From: Bacillota bacterium
GTDB taxonomy: Bacteria > Bacillota > Clostridia > Tissierellales > Sedimentibacteraceae
NCBI GenBank assembly: GCA_023416855.1
Contig: JAEZGU010000332.1
Span: 1-25,378, forward strand
Direction: 5' to 3'
Length of the DNA stretch: 25,378 nucleotides
Under the pieces are notes generated by a model that made no database searches, was not told the origin of the DNA, and worked only from the letters and a program-made list of their open reading frames with translations. Made by a program: the position numbers and the translations under genes. The first letter of the stretch is position 1. Each line of letters opens with the position of its first letter. Below, piece after piece: positions 8,182-16,348 of the stretch.

Positions 8182-9927
8182 TTATAAATTTTTCAATTGA
8201 TTTTGCAACATTACTCCAACTGTATCAGCAAATCTATTTAATGAATTAATTCTTACAAAATTATGACCGTATATTTTTTTCGCAGAAGGTAAGTCTTCTT
8301 CATCACCAGTGAAAACGCACAGAACTATATTACCTTTAAATAGGCCCTTCTTAACTTCTACAGCAGTATCACCAATACCTCTAACTCCTGAATACTCTAT
8401 ATGCGTAGGTATTATACCGGTTACGGGATTTGATTCTATATCATTAGGTTTACAATCTGATAGAACTATCAGAATTTTATGTTCACTTTGGTTTTCCTCC
8501 ATCATGTGAAGAGCTGTTCTTATTGCTAATCCATCTCGATTACAACCTGAGGTTCTGTAATTAAATATTTTATCATTCTTATCATTTTCTTCATAATCGC
8601 GAAATAAATTTATAACAGTATAAGTTCTAAGACTACTAAAGGAATACACTTTAACTGGTATTTGGCACCGAGTTAAGCTCTCAGTTATTATATAGGCTTG
8701 CGATGAAATAATTTCCTGCCTTTCGTTTTGTGAAGCTGACGAATCAAGTAAAATATCAACAGATATATTCCCTAAATTATTTTTCAAATCCTTAGTAAAA
8801 ATATTATTGTCTTGAACATATATATTTCTCCAAATTTTACTTGCTGCTAATTTTCCTTCCTTTGACCTTGTAATAGATTGTTCAAAATTCATCATCATTG
8901 TATTTCTAATTTTATTTGTTAAATTTATAATGCTATTTAAATTTCTTGCATAATTATCATGATAAAAATTAATATTAGCTTCTCTTTTTTCTATTGCAAC
9001 CCTTTTTAAATATTCTGTATCTACATTATGAACGGAAGGAGTATATTCTCCATCGGTAAAATATAAATGATTGTTTTTATGATTACCAACACATAACAAT
9101 TTTTCAAGAGAAATAATTTTTCTTTCAGGATAGCTTGAAGCACCAAAATATTTCTCTATATATCTTCTGTCCATATCTATCTTTCTGCTATTTAAGTTAT
9201 ACAGTTTAAGATTTGTATCTTTTTTATTTTCTTCATATTCAAAAAAGACTGTCCTTGTTGTTTCAGCAGACTCTATTTCTAAATCCTTCATTAAAGGATT
9301 GCCTTCATCGGATTGTTTTGATTTTTCAAAGTGTTTTTGTATATTCAAACTATCAATTTTATTTTCTTCGTATTTTTTGAATGACTTTTCATATTGACCA
9401 TAATTAAATCTAAAATAGTTTTCTAAAATTTCATTCATTTTAAATATTATTTCATCGGTATTCATATGCTCATTAAATTCAATGTCATTTAATATCCTAA
9501 GCAACCTGTCCTCTGTTTTTGGTTTAATTCCAATAACTCTTTGATAATGAGCCTTTTTTAATTCTTTTAAAATAGCATCCTCGATATTATGTATATCTTT
9601 GGATAACACATTTTTAGCATGATCTTTCCTTAAATTGAGTAAAGCAGGACGTTCATGCTTACCTTTTTCAAATGTAGAATTTTCTAATCCAAGCCAAAAA
9701 AGCTCCTCGTAGAATTCATGATTTGAGTCAATTCTCAAATAGTTAATGAATTGCTGGAGCTTAGAATAATCATAGTATTTTCGCACTGCGCCAAATATAT
9801 AATTAGAATAAATTTCTGCTTTACCCTCATAATCAATTGCATTGTATTCAGGCACAAAAGAATAGTCTTCAGAGGCATTCCAAATTATATTGTAGGCTCT
9901 CTTTTTTTCGTTGATTGATTGTAACAT
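8182..9927 (-). CDS. VWA-domain protein, NorD/CobT-like partner of a MoxR ATPase
   Basis: A 581-residue cytoplasmic protein. The N-terminal 380 residues are helical and charged, with no family signature that I recognise beyond the long linker expected in NorD/CobT-like proteins. A C-terminal von Willebrand A domain spans about 385-581, with the metal-ion-dependent adhesion site DSSAS (D395, S397, S399), RTSGCNRDGLAIRTA around 458-472 supplying the threonine loop region, and the third ligand D491 in VLSDCKPND; the SDCKPND-GIGDTAVEV order is close to the NorD-type TDGKPND-GIEDT pattern. There is no signal peptide. It begins 1 bp after the MoxR stop, so the two are translationally coupled. In the known CbbQ/CbbO and NorQ/NorD pairs such partners remodel a target enzyme or insert its metal; the client here is unknown. 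Confidence 0.85.
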   Translation of the reverse strand: MLQSINEKKRAYNIIWNASEDYSFVPEYNAIDYEGKAEIYSNYIFGAVRKYYDYSKLQQFINYLRIDSNHEFYEELFWLGLENSTFEKGKHERPALLNLRKDHAKNVLSKDIHNIEDAILKELKKAHYQRVIGIKPKTEDRLLRILNDIEFNEHMNTDEIIFKMNEILENYFRFNYGQYEKSFKKYEENKIDSLNIQKHFEKSKQSDEGNPLMKDLEIESAETTRTVFFEYEENKKDTNLKLYNLNSRKIDMDRRYIEKYFGASSYPERKIISLEKLLCVGNHKNNHLYFTDGEYTPSVHNVDTEYLKRVAIEKREANINFYHDNYARNLNSIINLTNKIRNTMMMNFEQSITRSKEGKLAASKIWRNIYVQDNNIFTKDLKNNLGNISVDILLDSSASQNERQEIISSQAYIITESLTRCQIPVKVYSFSSLRTYTVINLFRDYEENDKNDKIFNYRTSGCNRDGLAIRTALHMMEENQSEHKILIVLSDCKPNDIESNPVTGIIPTHIEYSGVRGIGDTAVEVKKGLFKGNIVLCVFTGDEEDLPSAKKIYGHNFVRINSLNRFADTVGVMLQNQLKNL

Positions 9928-9928
9928 A

Positions 9929-10843
9929 TCAGTGAGTAAAAATATCTCCTCTATCTATATTGTCGGGAATTCTTAGCTTTATTACGTCTTCTACCAATTT
10001 ACGTTCAAAGTCATCAAAGGATTTATTTACTATACCCATCTGTAATGCTTTATTCGGATTTAATCCTTTATCAATCAATTGAATAGAAGATAAAAGTCCT
10101 CTTAAATCAACTGCCTTTGTTGATATTTCAGAATTATCACTTTTTAATTTTAAATCCTGAAACAATTCAGTAAACTGTTTTAAATACTTTTCATTCATAT
10201 TAGGAAATTCCTTTGTAAGAATTTTAGCTAAATTATCTGTTGTAACATTAGGCATTGCAATAACCATGAATCTTGATGTAAGAGCTTCGTTTAATTCTCT
10301 GGTGCCTGCATAGCCATAATTCATTGTTGCTATAAATCTAACTTCATCTTTTAACTTAATTTTGTCATATCCGGGAACATCAATAATTCTTCTGTAGTCA
10401 AGAGTTGCGTGCAAAACTGCAACGGAATCATTTTTGGCCATATTGATTTCATCCAGAATTCCGAAACCACCATATTTTGCACACTCATTTATAGGACCAC
10501 TTCTAAAAACAACCTGTCCGTTTTCAAAAGTGTCTGTTCCAATTAATGATGTGGAATCTGTATTTATATGAAATGAAATATCCCAGCTTGGTCTACCAAA
10601 GACACAAGCAAGATTTTCTGCCAATACATTTTTCCCGGTTGCCTTAGAACCAACTAACAACAGATTCTCTCCGCAAAGTATGGCTGTTATCGCTTGCTCC
10701 CATACTTCTTTTCCATAATAATTGTATTTCGGCTTTGGAATTCTGTAATCATAGCGAGGATCAACCTTATATTGCTTTCTAAAATCCTCAATTTCCTTGA
10801 TAAGTTTTTCGTTGATTCCTTCATTTCTTAAAAATTCTATCAT
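9929..10843 (-). CDS. MoxR-family AAA+ ATPase (NorQ/CbbQ-like)
   Basis: A 304-residue AAA+ ATPase expected to form hexamers and act as a chaperone with the VWA protein encoded next. Seen: P-loop GSKATGKN (residues 65-72), Walker B GGFGILDEIN (about 125-133), the pore-side INTDSTSLIGTDTFENGQVVFRSGP insert, sensor 1 FIATMNYGYAGT (170-181) and the ELNEALTSRF arginine-finger helix (183-192). The P-loop ends GKN rather than GK[ST], so the residue that normally ligates Mg2+ is Asn72; the rest of the site is intact. The ATG at 10843 has an AGAAGGTG site. It heads the minus-strand MoxR-VWA-DUF1893 run. I cannot assign it firmly to one MoxR subfamily. Confidence 0.88.
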   Translation of the reverse strand: MIEFLRNEGINEKLIKEIEDFRKQYKVDPRYDYRIPKPKYNYYGKEVWEQAITAILCGENLLLVGSKATGKNVLAENLACVFGRPSWDISFHINTDSTSLIGTDTFENGQVVFRSGPINECAKYGGFGILDEINMAKNDSVAVLHATLDYRRIIDVPGYDKIKLKDEVRFIATMNYGYAGTRELNEALTSRFMVIAMPNVTTDNLAKILTKEFPNMNEKYLKQFTELFQDLKLKSDNSEISTKAVDLRGLLSSIQLIDKGLNPNKALQMGIVNKSFDDFERKLVEDVIKLRIPDNIDRGDIFTH

Positions 10844-10980
10844 TTGTCACCTTCTAATATGTAATAAATATTAATCATTGATCAAGTATATATTACCAAA
10901 GAATATATTGTAAATCAATAAATTATAATTCATTAACTGATACGCTGTTACCATTAAGCTAAATTAATAATTTTTAGTTT

Positions 10981-11020
10981 AAAAAAATATACCTGTTCTA
11001 TTAATTAAGAACAGATATAC
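10981..11020 (-). terminator. Rho-independent terminator after the mscS-like gene
   Basis: Reading on the minus strand, a stem of about 12 bp with one mismatch (core AGAACAG at 11008-11014 against CTGTTCT at 10993-10999, extended by ATAT/ATAT flanks) has a short TAATTAAT loop and is followed by TTTTTTT from the A-run at 10981-10987. It lies 9 bases beyond the stop codon at 11029. The rest of the 185-bp spacer (10844-11028) is AT-rich and holds the unassigned promoter of the MoxR gene. Confidence 0.85.
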
Positions 11021-11028
11021 TTCTTTAC

Positions 11029-12255
11029 TTATGTTCTTAGCTTATTAAAATCAAAGCTTGAAGGATTTTGGAATATCCTTAAATCAAAAAATTCTGCTAC
11101 AGCTAACAAATGATCAAATATATCCGATTGAGCAGACTCATAATTAACCCATGCTGTATCATTCACAAAGACATATACTTCTAATGGAATTCCGCTTTCT
11201 GTAGGAGCTAATTGCCTAACCATGCAAGTTAATTCTTTGCTAATCTTAGGATGACTATTAATATAATTTTGAGCATAAGCCCTGAAAACACCTATGTTTG
11301 TTAAATTTCTTCCATTGACTAAAATATCCGTATTTTCAATATTTTCATTATATTTTTCCAATTCTGCTTCTTTTTCTTCTATGTATTTTCTTAAAAAGTT
11401 AACTTTTTTATATTTTTCTAGCATTTCATCTGTACAAAATTTTATGCTGGTTACTTCAATATTAATCGCTCTTTTTATACGCCTTGCCCCTGTTTCCTGC
11501 ATTCCTCTCCAATTTTTAAAGGAATCTGAAACCAATGCATATGTGGGTATGGTAGTGATGGTTTTGTCAAAATTTCGAACTTTTACAGTAGTTAAGCTTA
11601 TTTCTATTACATCGCCATCTGCACTATACTTAGGCATTTCAATCCAGTCACCAATTCTCAGCATATCGTTCCAGGTAAGCTGTAACCCTGCAACAAATCC
11701 AACTATTGAATCCTTAAATATCAAAGTGAAAATTGCAGTTAATGCACCTATTCCGCTTATTAATGCAACCGGACTTTTGTCAATCATAATCGATATGATC
11801 ATAATACCAAATATTATATACAGTAAAATTTCTATAACCTGCAAGAAACCTTTTATCGGTCTATCCTTTGAAATAGGATATTGCCTATAAATATCATCAG
11901 CAGATTTTATCATTGATTTTGCTGTTATAATAATTATTAAAAGAATATATATTATAGAAATTTTAGAAATCAAAACAGACAAATCTTCAAAAAATCCTGC
12001 ACCATTATATATAACTAATCCCGGTATTATCATTGATATTTTCTGGAATATTTTGTTGTTTAACAAAACATCATCCCAATAATATTTGTTATTTTGAATT
12101 TTTTTTGCTAAAAATCTTAATATTACCTTATTAATTATTAATGTAACAGTAAATGAAGTTACTGTAATAATAAGCATCATAATAATGTAATGCAAATATT
12201 TCGCTGTTTGCTCGCTTAAACCATAATTTAATAAAGAATTATATATAGTTTCCAT
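11029..12255 (-). CDS. MscS-family mechanosensitive channel, YbdG (MscM)-like
   Basis: A 408-residue membrane channel of the small-conductance mechanosensitive family, which releases solutes on hypo-osmotic shock. Five hydrophobic segments lie at about 20-45, 70-88, 93-112, 137-158 and 163-198, the last being the pore helix (ISGIGALTAIFTLIFKDSIVGFVAGLQL). The cytoplasmic beta domain follows, with DWIEMPKYSADGDVIEISLTTVKVRNFDKTITTIPTYALVSDSFKNWRGM; this block and the RRIKR that follows are the mark of the YbdG subgroup, whose usual length (about 415 residues) also matches. Its ATG lies 26 bp downstream of the radA stop with a GGAAAGG site, so it is probably read from the radA promoter; a clear terminator follows it. 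Confidence 0.93.
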   Translation of the reverse strand: METIYNSLLNYGLSEQTAKYLHYIIMMLIITVTSFTVTLIINKVILRFLAKKIQNNKYYWDDVLLNNKIFQKISMIIPGLVIYNGAGFFEDLSVLISKISIIYILLIIIITAKSMIKSADDIYRQYPISKDRPIKGFLQVIEILLYIIFGIMIISIMIDKSPVALISGIGALTAIFTLIFKDSIVGFVAGLQLTWNDMLRIGDWIEMPKYSADGDVIEISLTTVKVRNFDKTITTIPTYALVSDSFKNWRGMQETGARRIKRAINIEVTSIKFCTDEMLEKYKKVNFLRKYIEEKEAELEKYNENIENTDILVNGRNLTNIGVFRAYAQNYINSHPKISKELTCMVRQLAPTESGIPLEVYVFVNDTAWVNYESAQSDIFDHLLAVAEFFDLRIFQNPSSFDFNKLRT

Positions 12256-12281
12256 TATCTAAGCCTTTCCTTATGACCATC

Positions 12282-13640
12282 TTAAAATAGTATATCTATT
12301 ACCTGTCTAATATTGTTAACAGGTATTATTTCAATATCGGTTAAACTTTTAGATAAGTCTTCGTTTGACTCTGCTATTACAGCTTTTTTAAATCCCATCT
12401 TTTGTGCTTCAAGCAACCTTTTCTCAATAGAATTAACTCCCCTAATTTCTCCTGTAAGGCCTACTTCACCAATTAAAATAGTTTTAAAGTCTACAGGAAT
12501 TTCTTTAAAGCTTGATGCTATAGCACATAAAACAGCTAAATCTGCTGCCGGCTCTCTAAGTTGAAGCCCCCCTGTAACATTAATAAATGTATCCGAGCTT
12601 TGAATTGCAAGACCTGCCTTTTTCTCTAATACTGCAATAAGCATTGATGCTCTGTTCTTATCGATTCCTGTTGTTACTCTATTGGCAAAACCACCGGGTG
12701 AATATGTCACTAACGCTTGAATTTCTATGAGAACTGGCCTTGTTCCCTCCATGGCTGCTGTTACTACAGTACCATACGCATCAACAGGCCTTCCTTTTAA
12801 AAATACCTCTGAAGGATTTTCAACTTCTGTTAGACCTTTATCTCTCATTTCAAAAATGCCGATTTCATTTGTTGAGCCAAAACGGTTTTTAACAGCTCTA
12901 AGTATTCTGTATGAGAAATGTCTCTCCCCTTCAAAATACAGAACCGTATCAACCATATGTTCCAAAACCCTTGGTCCCGCTAACGCACCAGACTTAGTAA
13001 CATGTCCAACAATAAAAGATGCCATATCTCTAACTTTCGTCATGCGCATAACCATCGCGGTAATTTCTCTAACTTGACTTACACTTCCAGGTGCCGATAC
13101 TATATCCGGTGAATAAATAGTTTGAATTGAATCAAGTATTAATAGATCCGGTTCTTCTTTTTCTACATATTCCTTGATTATATCTATGTTTGTCTCTGCT
13201 AATATGTATAGCTCGCCATCTCCTATGTTTAATCGATCAGCACGAATTTTTATTTGCTCACCGGATTCCTCTCCGGAAATATATAAAACTTTTAGATTTT
13301 GTTTTGAAATATAATCGGCAACTTGTAACAGCAACGTGGACTTCCCTATACCCGGATCTCCTCCAACTAATACTAAAGAGCTTTTAACTATCCCTCCACC
13401 TAAAACTCTATCCATTTCCTTGCTGCCTGTTGAATATCTTTTTTGTTTTGTTGTACTTATATTTTGAATTTTTTCTATTTTCCCTTTACTTATACCTCTT
13501 TGGCTTTTTGTATCATTGGCCTTTGCTTCTATTTCTTCAACAAATGAATTCCACTCACCACATGAGGGACATTTACCTAACCATTTTGCAGTTTCATAAC
13601 CGCATTCCTGGCAAACGAACTTAGTTTTAATTTTAGCCAT
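12282..13640 (-). CDS. radA: DNA repair protein RadA (Sms)
   Basis: A 452-residue RecA-like, DnaB-type helicase that drives branch migration in recombinational repair. It has the N-terminal zinc finger (C10, C13, C24, C27: CQECG and CPSCG), a Walker A GGDPGIGKST (93-102), Walker B LLILDS (166-171), the RadA-specific KNRFG motif (251-255) needed for branch migration, and a C-terminal Lon-like domain (SPGGFANRVTTGID through GEVGLTGEIRGV) that here, as usual, serves for ring assembly rather than proteolysis. The length is standard. The ATG at 13640 follows a TAGGTG site and a promoter with a consensus TTGACA box. In many Firmicutes radA sits next to disA or clpC; here it stands with an mscS-like gene. 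Confidence 0.98.
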   Translation of the reverse strand: MAKIKTKFVCQECGYETAKWLGKCPSCGEWNSFVEEIEAKANDTKSQRGISKGKIEKIQNISTTKQKRYSTGSKEMDRVLGGGIVKSSLVLVGGDPGIGKSTLLLQVADYISKQNLKVLYISGEESGEQIKIRADRLNIGDGELYILAETNIDIIKEYVEKEEPDLLILDSIQTIYSPDIVSAPGSVSQVREITAMVMRMTKVRDMASFIVGHVTKSGALAGPRVLEHMVDTVLYFEGERHFSYRILRAVKNRFGSTNEIGIFEMRDKGLTEVENPSEVFLKGRPVDAYGTVVTAAMEGTRPVLIEIQALVTYSPGGFANRVTTGIDKNRASMLIAVLEKKAGLAIQSSDTFINVTGGLQLREPAADLAVLCAIASSFKEIPVDFKTILIGEVGLTGEIRGVNSIEKRLLEAQKMGFKKAVIAESNEDLSKSLTDIEIIPVNNIRQVIDILF

Positions 13641-13666
13641 AGTTCACCTACTTTCATCTAATATCA

Positions 13667-13695
13667 ATAATATAACAATGGTAGTTTGATGTCAA
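13667..13695 (-). promoter_or_regulatory. Sigma-A promoter of radA
   Basis: On the minus strand: TTGACA (13695-13690), a 17-base spacer, TATTAT (13672-13667). The -35 box is perfect and the -10 has five of six consensus bases. Transcription would start near 13660, giving a leader of about 20 bases before the radA ATG. Confidence 0.8.
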
Positions 13696-13812
13696 TAAAA
13701 GAAGATTAGAATCGTCACTATAAACAGTGGAAAAGTTTAGTATATTTAAACAATAAATATTTAATATCATGCTTATGTTAAATAAATTTCATATATTTAA
13801 TTGATTTTAATA

Positions 13813-13841
13813 TTGACATAGAATTTTAGAGTGTGTATAAT
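13813..13841 (+). promoter_or_regulatory. Consensus sigma-A promoter of the regulator-potABCD operon
   Basis: TTGACA (13813-13818), 17-base spacer, TATAAT (13836-13841): a perfect match in both boxes. The start would be about 13848, leaving a 65-base leader before the regulator's ATG. Such a strong promoter suggests control by repression, and the leader contains candidate operator repeats. Confidence 0.88.
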
Positions 13842-13849
13842 GAAACTCG

Positions 13850-13885
13850 GTTTAAATGTTTACTAACTTTAAACTTTAGGTTTAA
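13850..13885 (+). promoter_or_regulatory. Candidate operator repeats in the pot operon leader
   Basis: GTTTAAA at 13850-13856 and its reverse complement TTTAAAC at 13868-13874 form an inverted repeat 18 bp apart, followed by a third related copy GGTTTAA at 13879-13885. They sit over and just after the expected transcription start. Binding by the XRE-cupin protein encoded immediately downstream is inference from position; short AT-rich repeats also arise by chance in this background. Confidence 0.4.
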
Positions 13886-13912
13886 TAATATAAACAAATC
13901 TTAGAGGTGCTT

Positions 13913-14449
13913 ATGAATATCGGCGAGAATTTAAAAAGGTTAAGAATTGCCAATTCTTTGACGCAACAGGAATTGGCGGACAGATGTGAATTGACTAAAG
14001 GATATATATCACAATTAGAAAGAGATCTAACATCGCCTTCAATAGCGACACTTACCGACATCCTGGAATGTTTGGGCACTGATTTAGGAAATTTTTTCAA
14101 TGAAGCTGTAGACATCAAAATAGTGTTTAAAGAAGATGATGTGTTCGTAAAGGAATCTGAAGATAATTATAGAATAAATTGGATTGTTCCAAATGCGCAA
14201 AAGAACAAGATGGAACCTATTATGGTAGAGCTTGGAGCTAACAGCAAGACTAAAGAGGATGAACCTCACGAAGGCGAAGAGTTTGGATATGTGCTTTCAG
14301 GAACTATAATGCTTAATTACGGCAATCAAATATATAAAGTAAAAAAAGGTGAATCCTTTTATATTAAAACTAATAAAACTCATTTTATTGAAAATACGAG
14401 TAAAAACCCAGCACGAGTTATCTGGGTCTCTACTCCGCCAAATTTTTAG
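13913..14449 (+). CDS. XRE-family regulator with C-terminal cupin sensor (PuuR-like)
   Basis: A 178-residue cytoplasmic regulator. Residues 1-62 are a Cro/CI-type helix-turn-helix (IGENLKRLRIANSLTQQELADRCELTKGYISQLERDLTSPSIATL). Residues about 100-176 are a cupin_2 beta-barrel (PHEGEEFGYVLSGTIMLNYGNQIYKVKKGESFYIKTNKTHFIEN), the usual small-ligand sensor in this architecture. It lies 14 bp upstream of potA, is the first gene of the operon, and by analogy with PuuR-type proteins probably represses polyamine uptake when polyamines are plentiful. An in-frame GTG at 13907 lies inside the AGAGGTG ribosome binding site, so I start at the ATG at 13913. The ligand is inferred only from the neighbours. 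Confidence 0.92.
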   Translation: MNIGENLKRLRIANSLTQQELADRCELTKGYISQLERDLTSPSIATLTDILECLGTDLGNFFNEAVDIKIVFKEDDVFVKESEDNYRINWIVPNAQKNKMEPIMVELGANSKTKEDEPHEGEEFGYVLSGTIMLNYGNQIYKVKKGESFYIKTNKTHFIENTSKNPARVIWVSTPPNF

Positions 14450-14463
14450 AAGAGGAGTAAAAA

Positions 14464-15504
14464 ATGGACAATGCGATAATACAATTAATTAATATTACTA
14501 AAAAGTTTGATGGTGAAATAGTATTAGACGATATTAATTTGTCTGTAAAAAGGAATGAATTTGTTACACTGTTAGGACCCAGTGGCTGTGGTAAAACCAC
14601 TACACTCAGAATTATAGGCGGATTTGAAACTCCTGATGAAGGCGAAGTGTATTTTGATGGCAACTTAATAAATGAAGTGCCTCCTTTTAAAAGACAGCTA
14701 AACACAGTATTCCAAAAATATGCTCTTTTCCCTCATATGAATGTTTTTGAAAATATAGCTTTTGGCTTAAGAATAAAAAAAATGGATGAAAAGCTTATAA
14801 CAACCAAGGTTGAAAAAATGCTTGAGCTTTTTAACTTAAAAAATTATGGTAAAAGAAGAATCGATCAGCTTTCGGGTGGTCAACAACAGCGTATTGCAAT
14901 AGCAAGGGCGTTGGTAAATGAACCAAAGGTACTTTTATTAGATGAACCTTTAGGAGCTCTTGATTTAAAACTTAGAAAAGAAATGCAACATGAGCTTAAG
15001 GCAATGCAAAAGCAAATTGGTATCACTTTTATATACGTTACTCATGACCAAGAAGAAGCATTAACTATGTCTGATACAATCGTAGTTATGAATGATGGAA
15101 TTATTCAACAAATGGGTACTCCTATAGATATTTATAACGAACCTGAAAATGCATTTGTAGCAGATTTCATAGGAGAAAGTAATATAATTGATGGTCTAAT
15201 GCACGATGATTACTTGGTTGAATTTTTAGGCAAGAAATTTGAATGCGTTGATAAAGGATACGGTAAAGGCGAAGAAGTTGATGTTGTAATACGTCCTGAA
15301 GATTTAGATTTAACTCCGATTGGAGAAGGTAAATTGGAAGGAATAGTTAAATCAGTTACTTTCAAAGGTGTTCATTATGAAATGGATATTGTAGTAAACG
15401 ATTATGAATTTTTAGTACATTCAACTGATATGGCGCCGGTAGGCGAAACGGTAGGACTTACTCTTACTCCCGATGATATACACATTATGGAAAAGGGGGA
15501 TTAA
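14464..15504 (+). CDS. potA: Spermidine/putrescine ABC transporter ATP-binding protein PotA
   Basis: The 346-residue ATPase of the polyamine importer, acting as a dimer on the cytoplasmic face of PotBC. Walker A GPSGCGKT (38-45), Q-loop VFQKYALFPHM, signature LSGGQQQ (136-142), Walker B VLLLDEPLGALD (156-167) and switch histidine in VTHDQEEA (192-199) are all intact. The last 100 residues form the TOBE regulatory domain (DVVIRPEDLDLTPIGEG and after) found in polyamine/iron/sugar-type importers. The length is a little below that of E. coli PotA (378). AGAGGAG at 14451-14457 is an ideal ribosome binding site. It is followed by potB 1 bp after its stop. Confidence 0.95.
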   Translation: MDNAIIQLINITKKFDGEIVLDDINLSVKRNEFVTLLGPSGCGKTTTLRIIGGFETPDEGEVYFDGNLINEVPPFKRQLNTVFQKYALFPHMNVFENIAFGLRIKKMDEKLITTKVEKMLELFNLKNYGKRRIDQLSGGQQQRIAIARALVNEPKVLLLDEPLGALDLKLRKEMQHELKAMQKQIGITFIYVTHDQEEALTMSDTIVVMNDGIIQQMGTPIDIYNEPENAFVADFIGESNIIDGLMHDDYLVEFLGKKFECVDKGYGKGEEVDVVIRPEDLDLTPIGEGKLEGIVKSVTFKGVHYEMDIVVNDYEFLVHSTDMAPVGETVGLTLTPDDIHIMEKGD

Positions 15505-15505
15505 G

Positions 15506-16348
15506 TTGAAAGATAGAACAAAATACTTTGCTTATCCCTATTTATTATGGATAATCCTATTTATTGTTTTCCCATCATTCTTGGTATTTTTATACAGTAT
15601 GACAACAAAACAATCAAACGGACTTACAACCATTCAGTTTACATTAGAAAACTTTAGAAAATTCTTTAACCCTTTGTATATAAATATTTTATGGGATTCT
15701 ATTTATTTAGCAGCTGTTTCAACAGTTATTTGTTTGATTTTAGGATACCCTGCAGCATTTATTATTTCAAAGGCACATTTATCTAAAAGAAATACATTAT
15801 TATTCTTATGTATATTGCCAATGTGGATGAACATGCTTTTAAGAACTTATGCATGGATGACGATACTTGGAAACAATGGTATTTTAAATAATTTGTTCTC
15901 ATTCTTAGGATTACCAACCTTTAATATGCTATATACTCGAGGAGCCACCGTAATGGGTATGGTTTATAATTTCTTACCTTTTATGATACTTCCAATCTAT
16001 ACAGCTCTTAGCAAAATGGATAACGGTATATTAGAGGCAGCTGATGATTTAGGCGCAAATAAATATACTAAGTTTAGAAAAATTATATTGCCTCTTAGCA
16101 TGCCAGGAGTTATTTCCGGAATAATAATGGTTTTTATGCCTGCAGTTAGCACATTTATTATACCACAGCTATTAGGCGGCAATAAAAACATGATGATTGG
16201 TAATTTGATTGAAAAACTGTTTATACTAAATGGTGACTGGAACTTTGGCTCTTCAATTTCAATAATTATGATGATAATTATTTTGATTTCAATGTCAATA
16301 ATGAACAAATTTGATGTTGATAAGGAAGGAGGAGCAAGATTATGGTAA
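15506..16348 (+). CDS. potB: Spermidine/putrescine ABC transporter permease PotB
   Basis: A 280-residue inner-membrane permease with about six transmembrane helices and the EAA loop that docks to PotA (EAADDLGANKYTKFRKIILPLSMPG at about residues 175-199). The reading frame is open back to an ATG at 15473 inside potA, but that has no ribosome binding site; the TTG at 15506 is preceded by GGGGGA (15495-15500) five bases away and yields the expected N-terminus LKDRTKYFAYPYLLWIILF. TTG initiation is therefore likely. Its stop overlaps the potC start by 7 bp. Substrate assignment rests on the PotD-like binding protein and the order A-B-C-D. Confidence 0.93.
   Translation: MKDRTKYFAYPYLLWIILFIVFPSFLVFLYSMTTKQSNGLTTIQFTLENFRKFFNPLYINILWDSIYLAAVSTVICLILGYPAAFIISKAHLSKRNTLLFLCILPMWMNMLLRTYAWMTILGNNGILNNLFSFLGLPTFNMLYTRGATVMGMVYNFLPFMILPIYTALSKMDNGILEAADDLGANKYTKFRKIILPLSMPGVISGIIMVFMPAVSTFIIPQLLGGNKNMMIGNLIEKLFILNGDWNFGSSISIIMMIIILISMSIMNKFDVDKEGGARLW

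Noticed and set aside
11294..11890. Open frame of 198 codons on the plus strand
   Set aside because: It is antisense to the mscS-like gene throughout, has no ribosome binding site, and its hydrophobic product mirrors the complementary transmembrane codons.
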